DNA of 64,000 nucleotides, taken from contig JAJYDC010000003.1 in NCBI GenBank assembly GCA_021777835.1, forward strand, positions 62,001-126,000, given 5' to 3'. Position 1 is the stretch's first letter. Each line of letters begins with the position of its first letter. Below are positions 26,764 to 36,586 of the stretch, piece after piece. Made by a program: the position numbers and the translations under genes. The DNA comes from Bacteroidota bacterium. GTDB taxonomy: Bacteria > Bacteroidota > Ignavibacteria > Ignavibacteriales > Ignavibacteriaceae. The notes under the pieces are model-generated. The model had not been told where the DNA came from, ran no database searches, and was given only the letters and a program-made list of their open reading frames with translations.

Positions 26764-28431
26764 ATGCAATTAACCTCAGAAAATATTGTCACATTTTTGT
26801 TAAGCATAAGCCTGATGTTGTTATCTGCTAAATTAATAGGGGAGCTTTTCAATAAAATAGGTCAACCTGCCGTAGTGGGAGAAATTATTGCAGGAATTAT
26901 CTTGGGACCTACTGTATTTGGCTCGTTACTTCCTCATACATATAATTGGCTGTTTCCGCAAAATAATGGTGTAAAAGTCGCGCTTGATGGAATTGTGAAC
27001 CTTGCAGTTATTATGCTTCTTCTTGTTTCTGGATTGGAGGTTGACCTCTCAGTAGTTGTAAAAGAAGGAAAGACGGCTTTTTTAACAGGTGTTATGGGAA
27101 TTATAATTCCGTTTGCCCTTGGATTTACTGCGGCATATTTCTTCCCACATTTATTGGGAATAAAAGACGACAATTTGAAACTAGCCTTTGCACTGTTTAT
27201 TGGAATCGCATTGTCAATCTCTGCTTTGCCCGTTATTGTAAAAACTCTAATGGACTTAGGAATATTTAAGACGGAGATCGGTTACATTATTGTTGCTGCA
27301 GCTATGTTTAACGATATTGTTGGATGGCTGATTTTTTCTATTATTCTCAGCATGATTGGGGCTAATAATGGACATACCTTTAACCAGACTTTAATATTAC
27401 TTATTGCCTTCACTCTTTTTGTTCTCCTAATCTTGAGAAAGATAATAAACAAAATAATTCCTTGGATACAGAAGAATCTAAATTTTCCCGGTGGCGTGCT
27501 AAACTTTATATTAATCCTTGGGTTCCTTAGCGCCGCTTTTACAGAATATATTGGTATACACGCAATTTTCGGATCATTCATTATGGGTATTGCTATAGGA
27601 GACTCTGTACACATAAAGGAAAGGACAAAAGAAATTATTCAGCAATTTATTACAAATATTTTCGCGCCCTTATTCTTTGTGTCTATCGGCCTCACTGTTA
27701 ACTTTATTACAAACTTTAATTTCTTAATAGTAGCTGTAATTCTAATTTTTGCATTCTTTGGCAAAGTAATAGGCTGTGGTATAGGAGCTAGATTTGCTGG
27801 GTTAAATAAGAACGATTCACTTGCAGTTGGCTTTGGTATGAATTCCCGGGGTGCTATGGAAATTATCCTTGGAATATTAGCTTTTCAATATGGACTAATT
27901 CATGCAAATGTTTTTGTTGCTCTTGTAATTATGGCTCTTGTTACTTCCGTATCCAGTGCTCCGTTTATGAAATATTTTCTAAAGGTAAAGGAAAATCTCT
28001 TAAACATTTTAAGCCCAAATTTAGTGTTATTTACTAATTTCACTGATAAGAATGAAGTTATTAAAGAATTAGTAAATCAAGTAAGCAAAAATTTAAAGCT
28101 CAACTCTGACCAGATATATAGAGAAGTAATTGAAAGGGAAAATTCAATTCCAACAGGAATTGCTAATTATCTCGCCATCCCTCATGCAAGAGTAGATATA
28201 TCAAGGCCTGCAATTGCAATAGCTATAAATAAGAAAGGGATTGATTTTGAAGCCAGTGATGGAACTCCCTCACGGATAATTTTTCTCCTTTTAACACCGA
28301 AAAGTAAAAATGAACTTCAACTTAAACTTCTCGTTGAAATTGTAAATAAATTCAAAGATAAACAAAAAGTTGAGCAGCTTCTTCTATCTTCAAACACTAC
28401 TGATTTTATTTCAATGTTTAAGAATTCCTAA
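26764..28431 (+). CDS. Cation:proton antiporter (CPA2) fused to a PTS EIIA-like domain
   Basis: 555 aa. Residues ~1-400 are a Na+/H+ exchanger domain with about 12 membrane helices: KIGQPAVVGEIIAGIILGP, AMFNDIVGWLIF (Asp in the ion-binding helix), FFVSIGLTVNF, and FGMNSRGAMEIIL. Residues ~410-555 are a PTS EIIA type-2-like domain: IANYLAIPHARVD places His474 at the usual phosphorylation site, then IFLLLTPK and ELQLKLLVEIV. The fusion suggests transport controlled by phosphorylation or by binding at the EIIA fold. No PTS EI, HPr or sugar permease lies in the window. Coupled to the USP gene upstream (5-base gap). Confidence 0.92.
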   Translation: MQLTSENIVTFLLSISLMLLSAKLIGELFNKIGQPAVVGEIIAGIILGPTVFGSLLPHTYNWLFPQNNGVKVALDGIVNLAVIMLLLVSGLEVDLSVVVKEGKTAFLTGVMGIIIPFALGFTAAYFFPHLLGIKDDNLKLAFALFIGIALSISALPVIVKTLMDLGIFKTEIGYIIVAAAMFNDIVGWLIFSIILSMIGANNGHTFNQTLILLIAFTLFVLLILRKIINKIIPWIQKNLNFPGGVLNFILILGFLSAAFTEYIGIHAIFGSFIMGIAIGDSVHIKERTKEIIQQFITNIFAPLFFVSIGLTVNFITNFNFLIVAVILIFAFFGKVIGCGIGARFAGLNKNDSLAVGFGMNSRGAMEIILGILAFQYGLIHANVFVALVIMALVTSVSSAPFMKYFLKVKENLLNILSPNLVLFTNFTDKNEVIKELVNQVSKNLKLNSDQIYREVIERENSIPTGIANYLAIPHARVDISRPAIAIAINKKGIDFEASDGTPSRIIFLLLTPKSKNELQLKLLVEIVNKFKDKQKVEQLLLSSNTTDFISMFKNS

Positions 28432-28547
28432 ATAATATACTACATTCTCCAAATCAATATCGTTACTTTTATTATTCTTCTTTGAATGTGATATTTTATA
28501 ATTTAATTTTCAATTGTATTTTTTAATTATGATTATTAGGGCTCAGC

Positions 28548-30095
28548 TTGCTAAAGAAATTTGACCAGCAAATAAGTGAAGGAATCCTTTTTACAGATCA
28601 ATACCAACTGGTAATGGCTCAGTTATATTTTAAAACCGGCATGCATGAGAAACATGCACACTTCGATCATTTCTTCCGTTTCTATCCTGATTATGGCATG
28701 CACAAAGCAGGATACTGTATTAACGCAGGTCTGGAATGGCTCATAGATTGGATGCAGAATAGTTATTTCGGAAAACTAGAAATTGATTTGCTTCGCTCTC
28801 AAAAAAATAGCAGAGGAAACCAGCTTTTTGAAGATGACTTTCTTAAGTGGCTTCAAGATAACGGAAACTTTAACCAAATAAACCTTCGAGCAATACCGGA
28901 GGGAAGAGTTGTTCACCCTAACGAGCCTCTTACTATTATTGAAGGGCCGCTCGCAATGGCTCAAATTCTTGAGACAGCATTGCTTAATCAATTAAATTTC
29001 CAAACATTGATTGCTACCAAAGCATCAAGAATAAAAGAAATGGCGCAAAACCAAATGCTATTGGAGTTCGGAGCTAGACGAGCTCAGGATCGTGGTGCTA
29101 TTGCAGGTGCACGCGGAGCTTTGATCGGAGGTGCGGACTTTACATCAAATGTCGGTATCTCTCATTTGTTAGGACTGCAGCCTAAAGGAACTCATGCTCA
29201 TAGCATGGTGCAGCTTTTTATTGCAATGGGTCTAAGTGAACTGGAATCCTTTAAAACCTTTGCTGATCTTTATCCCGACGATTGCATTCTTCTAGTTGAT
29301 ACAATAAATACTTTAGAAAGCGGTATTCCTAACGCTATTAAAGTATTTGAGGAGCTAAAACTAAAAGGACACAAACCTGTAGGAATTAGATTAGACTCAG
29401 GAGACCTTGCATTCCTAAGTATTAAAGCAGCAAAAATGCTGAATGACGCAGGCTTTTATGATGTTAAAATTGTTTTATCAAATGAACTGGATGAGATGAA
29501 TATTTGGCAAATCATTACCCAAATCTCAGATGAAGCAAAGCATGATAGCATTGATCCTGATTCAATTATTAAGCGCCTTGTTTATGGCGTCGGCACCAAA
29601 TTAATTACATCCTCTGGGGATTCGTCTTTAGGAGGCGTATATAAGCTTGTTGCAGTTAAAAATGATAAGGACTGGATTCCTGTTCTGAAAATTTCTGAGA
29701 CTCCTGAAAAAATTCCTAACCCCGGTATAAAACAGGTTTTTAGGATTTATGATTCAAACGATTTTGCAACTGCTGACTTAATTACATGCGAGAATGAAAA
29801 ACCAAGTGATTATAGTCCTGTAATTCTTCAACACCCCTTCGATGAAAATAAAAAGAGAATATTAAAGAAAACAAGTATTCATAAAATTGAGTCACTACAC
29901 ACGCAAATATTAAGCAATGGAAATCTTATTTATGATTTCCCTTCATTAAGTGAAATCAGAACCGCTAGGCAGAATGATCTAGATAAATTGGATTCAGGCG
30001 TGAAAAGACTAATTAACCCTCATCGCTATCATGTTTCACTCTCTCCGGCTCTTTTCGAACTAAAGAGGGAACTGATTAAAGATATGAAAAAATAA
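28548..30095 (+). CDS. pncB: Nicotinate phosphoribosyltransferase
   Basis: 515 aa; makes nicotinate mononucleotide from nicotinate and PRPP (NAD salvage). Family landmarks: LFTDQYQLVMAQLYF, HAHFDHFFR, LEFGARRAQDRGAIAGARGA, GTHAHSMVQLF, GIRLDSGDLAFLS, and the phosphate-binding VYGVGTKLITS. The only sensible start is TTG at 28548, with TTAGGG seven bases upstream; the next ATG would remove conserved residues. A nicotinamidase-like gene lies at 39138-40172, so both steps of the salvage route may be encoded in this window. Confidence 0.94.
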   Translation: MLKKFDQQISEGILFTDQYQLVMAQLYFKTGMHEKHAHFDHFFRFYPDYGMHKAGYCINAGLEWLIDWMQNSYFGKLEIDLLRSQKNSRGNQLFEDDFLKWLQDNGNFNQINLRAIPEGRVVHPNEPLTIIEGPLAMAQILETALLNQLNFQTLIATKASRIKEMAQNQMLLEFGARRAQDRGAIAGARGALIGGADFTSNVGISHLLGLQPKGTHAHSMVQLFIAMGLSELESFKTFADLYPDDCILLVDTINTLESGIPNAIKVFEELKLKGHKPVGIRLDSGDLAFLSIKAAKMLNDAGFYDVKIVLSNELDEMNIWQIITQISDEAKHDSIDPDSIIKRLVYGVGTKLITSSGDSSLGGVYKLVAVKNDKDWIPVLKISETPEKIPNPGIKQVFRIYDSNDFATADLITCENEKPSDYSPVILQHPFDENKKRILKKTSIHKIESLHTQILSNGNLIYDFPSLSEIRTARQNDLDKLDSGVKRLINPHRYHVSLSPALFELKRELIKDMKK

Positions 30096-30362
30096 ACTAT
30101 ACCGGATCTTACTTATCTTTATCAGGTAATTGCTTTATTCTGGATTCGAACTGATACACCCAATTATTTAATATTATAAAATGCTGTTTAATATACATTA
30201 TAGATTAGATGAATCGCTTTATCAATAATAGGATTTATCAGGATAGAGATGATCAATTATTTACAAATATGCGGAATTTAAATACAAATAATTCTTGTCA
30301 AGTATATTAGTAACCTTTTACTAAATCACGAAGTCTAACTAGGAAATAAACAGGAGTTAGTT

Positions 30363-31304
30363 ATGTTAAAATCAAATTATACTAAGCAAGTATTTCTTTT
30401 AACTTTTTTCTTTATTTCACTTACTTTTAACCTTACTGCATGTAATTATTCTAATGAAATGGGCGGAAGTGATTTAAAGGTGCTTCAAGAGAAGACTTTT
30501 CCTACAACTTCCGGTAAAGATTTTGTTCTAAAAGCTAAATCCGGAGATGTTGTGGTTACCACATCTAATTCATCTCAGATATATATAAAAATCCTAGGTA
30601 ATGAACGTGCCTCAAGAATTATGGAGTTCAATTATGAGCCGTCTGATAATGGCTTAACGGTCATGGCTGAAAGAAAAGGCGGTTTGAATTTCTTTAACTG
30701 GATGAATAATGTTAGGCTTAGATTTGAAGTAAGCCTTCCTTCAAATTATAATGCACATATTTTAACTAGTGGAGGTGATATTACATTAAGCAATCTAAAC
30801 GGAGAAATCTCACTCCATTCTTCGGGAGGAGATATTAATATAAGCAATACAACCAGTAACTTAACTGCGACAACATCCGGAGGCGATATTAAAAGTGAAA
30901 ATAATACCGGCCCTATGAAACTTCAAACTTCAGGAGGGAATGTTACCTGTACTAGCTTTAATGGTAATCTAAATGCTTCTACTTCAGGCGGAGATATTTC
31001 TCTTAATGGTAAGGATTCACAAATAGACGCTAGCACCTCAGGAGGAGAAATTAATCTTACTTACTTAGGTGAGAACAAAGGAATTGATTTATCAACCTCC
31101 GGTGGAAGTATTAAACTTAGTTTACCCGCTAATTTTAACGCAAGGGCTGATATGCGTACAACCGGCGGAAGTATATCCTGCGCCTTTGGTGCTAACAATG
31201 CTAAGGAGATATCAGGCTCTAAGTTTATTGGCGACATTAACAGTGGAGGCAATCCTCTTCATGTTGAAACTTCCGGCGGTGATATTGATGTCGTTAAACA
31301 ATAG
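30363..31304 (+). CDS. DUF4097-family lipoprotein with SGGDI beta-repeats
   Basis: 313 aa. A lipobox ends in LTAC with Cys27. After a linker and a first beta region (~40-130), residues ~135-313 contain about nine repeats of the form TSGGDIxxxNxNGxI with a period of 15-18 residues. This is the DUF4097 repeat, expected to stack as a right-handed beta-helix. Cell-surface or periplasmic, anchored by lipid; role unknown. A strong CAGGAG precedes the ATG. The repeats are mirrored in the DNA, so the gene could vary in length by recombination. Confidence 0.85.
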   Translation: MLKSNYTKQVFLLTFFFISLTFNLTACNYSNEMGGSDLKVLQEKTFPTTSGKDFVLKAKSGDVVVTTSNSSQIYIKILGNERASRIMEFNYEPSDNGLTVMAERKGGLNFFNWMNNVRLRFEVSLPSNYNAHILTSGGDITLSNLNGEISLHSSGGDINISNTTSNLTATTSGGDIKSENNTGPMKLQTSGGNVTCTSFNGNLNASTSGGDISLNGKDSQIDASTSGGEINLTYLGENKGIDLSTSGGSIKLSLPANFNARADMRTTGGSISCAFGANNAKEISGSKFIGDINSGGNPLHVETSGGDIDVVKQ

Positions 31305-31387
31305 CAGTTGTGATAACGTTATACAGCAAAAACAGCCTACGCTGCATGTGTCATCAACTTAATCATTAATATGATGAAATGAATTCC

Positions 31388-31437
31388 GGTCGTGGTGTCT
31401 TAGCTTATAATATCCTATAAGCTAAGACACCACGACC
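31388..31437. repeat. Perfect 22-bp inverted repeat with 6-base loop
   Basis: Positions 31388-31409 are the exact reverse complement of 31416-31437, with ATATCC between. It sits between two convergent genes (stops at 31304 and 31521), where a bidirectional terminator is expected, but the arms are unusually long and exact and no clear T-run follows on either strand. A small mobile or REP-like element is the alternative. Confidence 0.75.
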
Positions 31438-31520
31438 ATCTAAAATAAATATTTGATTAAATACCGTTTCTTATAAACGCATAACCCTAAATTTAATCGT
31501 TTTCCGCTCCTAATCAGCAA

Positions 31521-32567
31521 TTAAGATTCTTCAGGGGTATGGGTTAATGAAAATATCACAAGTGTTGAAATAAAATAGTCAATCCTCTTAATGCCTTTTA
31601 TCTTTATAGATTCCAGCCAGATAGTTTTAGCTGCATTCTTCAATAAAGGCAATGACCTTACAATATTATCTACCTCATTGAAATATGCTTTGCTTTGTTT
31701 CTTGAGCAGCTTCCTTAGTAACTTCATTAGAAAAGGTGCAAATAGGAAATACCATAAGGAAATTATTACGATAACACGCAGAAATACGTAAACTCCTTGT
31801 AAAAAGCCGTACTCGGATATAGAAAACGGGATCATAAACAAAATTATAAGTAAAGGTATTATTATCGGCTTTAATTTATTCCTCTTCTTATTCCCAATTG
31901 AAGGAGGCAGTAACTTAGTTTTATTATTTAAGATAAGGCTCCGCAGATTTATTAATGATTCATCTTTCGTATACAATCTTATAGTATGCCCGGGGAATTT
32001 TCCCGCTACCCAGCCTATTACAATTCCGCAAATTAAATAAATACCTAGATAAGCAATAATTATAATTTCACTTCCGCTTATGCCTGTGCTTTTAATCGAA
32101 AGTTCTCCCGAAATATTTCTATAGAAGATATTAATAGCCTTCCAGAAAGAAGTCCCGTATATAATTGTAAGTATAAGTAATTTTTGAATTGCGGATTCTA
32201 AAAGCCCGGTAATTGCATGCAGCATAGTACCAAACCTAAAATGAGATGTGTTATCAAGGATTATAGCACCTAGTATTCCTTGAAAACCAACTGCGAAATA
32301 AGCTTGTAAAGGGGAATGTGGACTGGCAGCAAACTTAACAAGTAATACAACTATCGTAGCTTTAACAATTGATGTAAATTTTTTCTCTGCAAAGTATCCT
32401 ATAAAAGATATTAGGATTACGGCAAATCCGCCTACTATAATACCACTTAGAGGAATCTTCATCGCATGCAATATACCGCCAAGCCCTGATTCACTGAAAG
32501 CCCAAAGAGCCGTCAATCTTTCTATTGCTGCATGTGACTGAATTCCGTTGTCGCTTTTCCCAATCAA
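31521..32567 (-). CDS. Polytopic membrane protein downstream of uvrA, unknown function
   Basis: 348 aa with about seven hydrophobic segments (ILHAMKIPLSGIIVGGFAVI, IVKATIVVLLVKFAAS, LQAYFAVGFQGILGAIIL, ITGLLESAIQKLLILTIIYG and others). The layout recalls substrate-binding (S) components of ECF transporters, but I cannot name a family. The start appears to be TTG at 32567, 12 bases after the uvrA stop, so the two genes are co-transcribed. It does not obviously belong to DNA repair. Confidence 0.75.
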   Translation of the reverse strand: MIGKSDNGIQSHAAIERLTALWAFSESGLGGILHAMKIPLSGIIVGGFAVILISFIGYFAEKKFTSIVKATIVVLLVKFAASPHSPLQAYFAVGFQGILGAIILDNTSHFRFGTMLHAITGLLESAIQKLLILTIIYGTSFWKAINIFYRNISGELSIKSTGISGSEIIIIAYLGIYLICGIVIGWVAGKFPGHTIRLYTKDESLINLRSLILNNKTKLLPPSIGNKKRNKLKPIIIPLLIILFMIPFSISEYGFLQGVYVFLRVIVIISLWYFLFAPFLMKLLRKLLKKQSKAYFNEVDNIVRSLPLLKNAAKTIWLESIKIKGIKRIDYFISTLVIFSLTHTPEES

Positions 32568-32579
32568 TTTATTATAAAT

Positions 32580-35369
32580 TTATGTTAGTACTTGCAATTC
32601 CTTGCTCAGATATTTTCCCGTCCATGAGTTTGGATTCATTGCTACTTCTTCCGGAGTTCCTAAGGCTATTATCTCTCCTCCTTTGTCTCCGGCTTCTGGT
32701 CCCATATCAATTATATAATCGGCACATTTAATTATTTCCATATTGTGTTCTATTATTACAACTGAATTATTCCTCTCAATAAGCAGCTTGAAGCAATCAA
32801 GCAGCTTAGTAATATCATCAAAGTGCAGCCCGGTAGTCGGTTCGTCAAAGATAAAGAGAGTATGTGTCCTCTCCCTTTGTGATGTTAAGTGAGAAGCTAA
32901 TTTTATCCTCTGAGCCTCACCGCCTGATAGTGTGTTTGAAGGCTGCCCGAGTTTCAAATAACCAAGCCCTACTTGCGAAAGAAGCTCAATATATCTGACA
33001 ATCTTATCATTACCGCTAAAGAAATCAACTGCTTCATCAACTGTCATATTCAATACATCAACAAGGTTCTTCCCGTGATAAGTTATTTCTCTAATTTCTT
33101 TCTTGAATCTAGTGCCATCGCAGTCTTCACATTCAAGATAAATATCGGCAAGGAACTGCATCTCAACTTTAATAAAGCCATCTCCCTGACAAGTTTCACA
33201 TCTACCGCCCGGAACATTAAAAGAAAAGAATCCCGGTTTATATCCGCGCGCCTTAGCTTGATGAGTTGATGCAAATAGTTCTCTAATATGTTCAAATGCT
33301 TTAATATAGCTTATTGGATTAGAGCGGGGCGTCTTCCCAATTGGTGATTGATCAACGATTTCAATCTCATCTATGAACTCGCCGCCGCTAATATCGGAAT
33401 ACTTCCCAATCTTAGGCGGGTTCATTCCAAGATATTTCGCTAAACCTCCGTATAGTACATCATGAATTAATGTACTCTTGCCGGAGCCGCTTACGCCTGT
33501 TATTACTACTAATTTATTAAGTGGAATTTCAACATCTATATTTTTTAGGTTGTTTTCCATTGCACCCGTAATAAATATAGACCTTGTCTCTTCAGTATTC
33601 CTCTTTTCTGGTACCGGTATTCTCAATTCACCCGACAAATATTTTCCCGTAAGTGAATTCTTATTTTGCAATATTTCTTCATAAGTACCCATAGCCATAA
33701 TCTCACCGCCGCCTGATCCGGCTTTAGGACCCATATCTACAATTAAATCAGCTTGCCTAATCATTTCAGGGTCGTGCTCAACAACAATTACCGAATTGCC
33801 GATATCACGAAGATTCTTTAGAATATCTATCAATTTATTATTATCTCTAGGATGAAGTCCTATGCTTGGCTCATCCAGAACATACAGAGTACCCACAAGC
33901 GATGAACCAAGTGAAGTAGCTAAATTAATTCTTTGAGTCTCTCCGCCTGATAACGTACTGCTTAGTCTCTCTAATGTTAAATAACCTATCCCGACATTTT
34001 CAAGAAAGGTTAGGCGTTTTATTATTTCCTTTAATATTCTTTCACCTACCATCATATCATATTCAGAAAGCTTAAGCCCGGTAAAAAACAAAAGTGATTG
34101 CTCAATTGGCATCTTGACGACATCATAGATTGATAAACCATTGACCTTAACCTGAAGTGCCTCACGTCTTAATCTGGAGCCCTTACATGCAGCACATAAT
34201 GTATACCCGCGGTAGCGGCTTAACAGCACCCTGATGTGCATTTTATAAGTCTTGGATTCAAGCTTCTCAAAGAACTTATTGATACCGATGTAATCTCCAA
34301 ATCCATTTTGGACTAATGAAACTTGTTCCGGGGTTAAATTTTTAAAAGGAATATTAAGCGGAACACTAAATTTCTTTGCATTCTTGACAAGCTCTGTCAG
34401 ATGCGTACTATATTTTGCAGAACGGAATACGGCAATTGCTCCTTCAGTAATAGACAAATTTGGATTAGGCACAACAAGATTCATATCAACGCCTATTGTC
34501 CTGCTAAAGCCCTGACAAACGGGGCATGCGCCGAAAGGATTGTTAAATGAAAAGAATCTAGGCTCCGGCTCCTCGTATCTTATTCCGCAGCATTCGTAAA
34601 ATTTATTAAACTCTTTCTCTTCACCCGTCTCAGAGTTAATTAAGACTAATCTATTTTCGCCTTCCTTAAATGTAACCTCAATTGCATCAGAAAGTCTGTC
34701 TCTTACATTTCCTTTCTGAATTTTAAATCTTTCAATTACAACGCTGACTTTATCCTTTTTACCCGGAAGAACAGATTCTTCATTTAAGTCGTAAATCTTA
34801 CCCTTAAAGTATATTCTGAAAAATCCTCTTTTCTTTAGAAGATCAATCTCTTCTTTTATTGTATGACCTGTGTGAAGATGCAAAGGGAAGGCAAGATAGA
34901 ACTTTGAATCCTCGGGCTGCCCCTCAAGCCAATCGGTTACCGTTCCAGTAGTTGCTTTAGTTACTTCTTTTCCGCACTCAAAACAAATAGTCTTTCCTAT
35001 TCGCGCAAATAGTAATCTTAAATAATCATAAACTTCTGTCGTAGTGCCGACTGTTGAACGAGTATTCTTTGACCCTGTCTTTTGCTCAATTGCTACTGCT
35101 GGGCTTATTCCCGAAATTAAGTCAACATCGGGTTTATTCATTCTTTCTAGGAATTGGCGTGCATAAGCGGATAGACTTTCTACATAGCGGCGCTGTCCTT
35201 CTGCATAAATAGTGTCGAACACCAAAGAAGATTTACCGCTTCCGCTAACGCCTGTAAATACAACAATCTTATTTCTTGGAAGCTCAAAACTTAAGTTTTT
35301 AAGATTATGCTCACGGGCCCCTTTTATAATTATCTTTTTTTCTTTTATTATCTTTTTAATATTGTTCAT
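32580..35369 (-). CDS. uvrA: UvrA, excinuclease ABC subunit A
   Basis: 929 aa from the ATG at 35369; a TTG at 35399 would add ten residues of no resemblance to the family. DNA-damage recognition ATPase of nucleotide excision repair. Two ABC halves each have Walker A GVSGSGKS (~50 and ~640). Zinc-binding cysteines occur as CFECG, CPVCQ, CAACKG in the first half and CETCQ, CEDCDG in the second. Signature motifs are LSGGETQRINLA and LSGGEAQRIKLA, with LDEPSIGLHPRD and FDEPTTGLHFDD after them. A membrane-protein gene follows. Confidence 0.97.
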   Translation of the reverse strand: MNNIKKIIKEKKIIIKGAREHNLKNLSFELPRNKIVVFTGVSGSGKSSLVFDTIYAEGQRRYVESLSAYARQFLERMNKPDVDLISGISPAVAIEQKTGSKNTRSTVGTTTEVYDYLRLLFARIGKTICFECGKEVTKATTGTVTDWLEGQPEDSKFYLAFPLHLHTGHTIKEEIDLLKKRGFFRIYFKGKIYDLNEESVLPGKKDKVSVVIERFKIQKGNVRDRLSDAIEVTFKEGENRLVLINSETGEEKEFNKFYECCGIRYEEPEPRFFSFNNPFGACPVCQGFSRTIGVDMNLVVPNPNLSITEGAIAVFRSAKYSTHLTELVKNAKKFSVPLNIPFKNLTPEQVSLVQNGFGDYIGINKFFEKLESKTYKMHIRVLLSRYRGYTLCAACKGSRLRREALQVKVNGLSIYDVVKMPIEQSLLFFTGLKLSEYDMMVGERILKEIIKRLTFLENVGIGYLTLERLSSTLSGGETQRINLATSLGSSLVGTLYVLDEPSIGLHPRDNNKLIDILKNLRDIGNSVIVVEHDPEMIRQADLIVDMGPKAGSGGGEIMAMGTYEEILQNKNSLTGKYLSGELRIPVPEKRNTEETRSIFITGAMENNLKNIDVEIPLNKLVVITGVSGSGKSTLIHDVLYGGLAKYLGMNPPKIGKYSDISGGEFIDEIEIVDQSPIGKTPRSNPISYIKAFEHIRELFASTHQAKARGYKPGFFSFNVPGGRCETCQGDGFIKVEMQFLADIYLECEDCDGTRFKKEIREITYHGKNLVDVLNMTVDEAVDFFSGNDKIVRYIELLSQVGLGYLKLGQPSNTLSGGEAQRIKLASHLTSQRERTHTLFIFDEPTTGLHFDDITKLLDCFKLLIERNNSVVIIEHNMEIIKCADYIIDMGPEAGDKGGEIIALGTPEEVAMNPNSWTGKYLSKELQVLT

Positions 35370-35554
35370 AAAATTTAGAGGAAAGAATTCACGGACCAAT
35401 TAGGTAAAATTTCAAATACAATCAGTAATTTTAAAGTAACCTTATATCAAAGCAATAGAGAAACAATTAAATCACGCAATGATCAATTCCCATTATCAAA
35501 ATTCTAAGATCTATTCCTGCGCAATTTCATTCTAATTACTCTGTATGATCCGAA

Positions 35555-36586
35555 TTATTTAGATTGACCCTGCATTTTTTTTAGAGTCTCAATCCTATCA
35601 TTAAGTTCCTTTATTTTCTCATCAAGCTGTTTTAATCTATCATCAAGCTTAACTTCATACTCCGCTTTATCCCAGTAGCCGCGGTTCTCAAAATATCCTT
35701 TAAATAACCAGTTATGCTTTAAGGCTTCCATATTTTCTGCTAAGCGTGTAGCTCCGATCTTTGCTTCTTCGCTCGTATTCTGAATATTTAGTAAAGTTGA
35801 AGTTACGGTAGAATCATATTTACCGTTCTTAGATACAAATCCTCCGATAACACCTTTGCCTTGATTTATTCCCGAAACAATAGAATCTACATTTGTCACT
35901 ACTTTATTAATATTGTTTATGGTGGTCTCAACTCCGTGACCAAGAGTGTCAAACAAACCGGTTACTTTAGATAATTCACCGGTAATACCTTTTAGACTCT
36001 TACTTGCCTGGCTTGTAAGGTCAGTAGCGTTATTATACAATTGGTCATCACCAATAAGCTTACCTAAAGAACCTTCTCCGCTATTTACCTTGGCGACTAT
36101 TTCTGAAAGATCTTTAGTCATCTTCTTGGTGTATTCCATTACACCTTCCGTTTGGGCAATTATAGCAGAGAAACCTAATGGCTCCTCGGACTGGATAACC
36201 CCGTCGTTCTTTACTTGCTCTGCTCCACTACTGCCGATTTTCAGTACAATGACTTTATTGCCGACCAATCCTTCGGATTCAATTGAAGCCTTAGTATCAG
36301 TTCTAATAAATCTCTGTATATCGGTCTGAAGGTCCATAGTAACCTGAACGCGTCCGGTAGTATCATTAACTATTTCTACATTACTAACACTACCTACGTC
36401 TATTCCGCTAAGCCTTACTGTAGTTCCTGTGCGCAGACCCTGGATATCTTTGAAATAAGATTTTACTTTAAATGTAGAACTAAAAAGAGCATTCTTTTGC
36501 CCAATTAGGAAAATTCCAACAACAAGTAGAGTTATTCCGAGTAAGATGAATATTCCAAGTCTTACTGATGGGAAATTCTTTTTCAT
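35555..36586 (-). CDS. mlaD: MlaD-like MCE-domain protein
   Basis: 343 aa. One N-terminal membrane anchor (LGIFILLGITLLVVGIFLIG, ~9-28). The MCE domain covers ~35-120 (SYFKDIQGLRTGTTVRLSGI, VGSVSNVEI, LVGNKVIVL). After it comes a long helical region (~130-290) and a coiled coil at ~305-340 (LDERLKQLDEK-type repeats). It is the lipid-binding periplasmic part of the Mla phospholipid transport system. Translationally coupled (4-base overlap) to mlaF. Longer than E. coli MlaD (~180 aa), as in many MCE proteins of other phyla. Confidence 0.9.
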   Translation of the reverse strand: MKKNFPSVRLGIFILLGITLLVVGIFLIGQKNALFSSTFKVKSYFKDIQGLRTGTTVRLSGIDVGSVSNVEIVNDTTGRVQVTMDLQTDIQRFIRTDTKASIESEGLVGNKVIVLKIGSSGAEQVKNDGVIQSEEPLGFSAIIAQTEGVMEYTKKMTKDLSEIVAKVNSGEGSLGKLIGDDQLYNNATDLTSQASKSLKGITGELSKVTGLFDTLGHGVETTINNINKVVTNVDSIVSGINQGKGVIGGFVSKNGKYDSTVTSTLLNIQNTSEEAKIGATRLAENMEALKHNWLFKGYFENRGYWDKAEYEVKLDDRLKQLDEKIKELNDRIETLKKMQGQSK

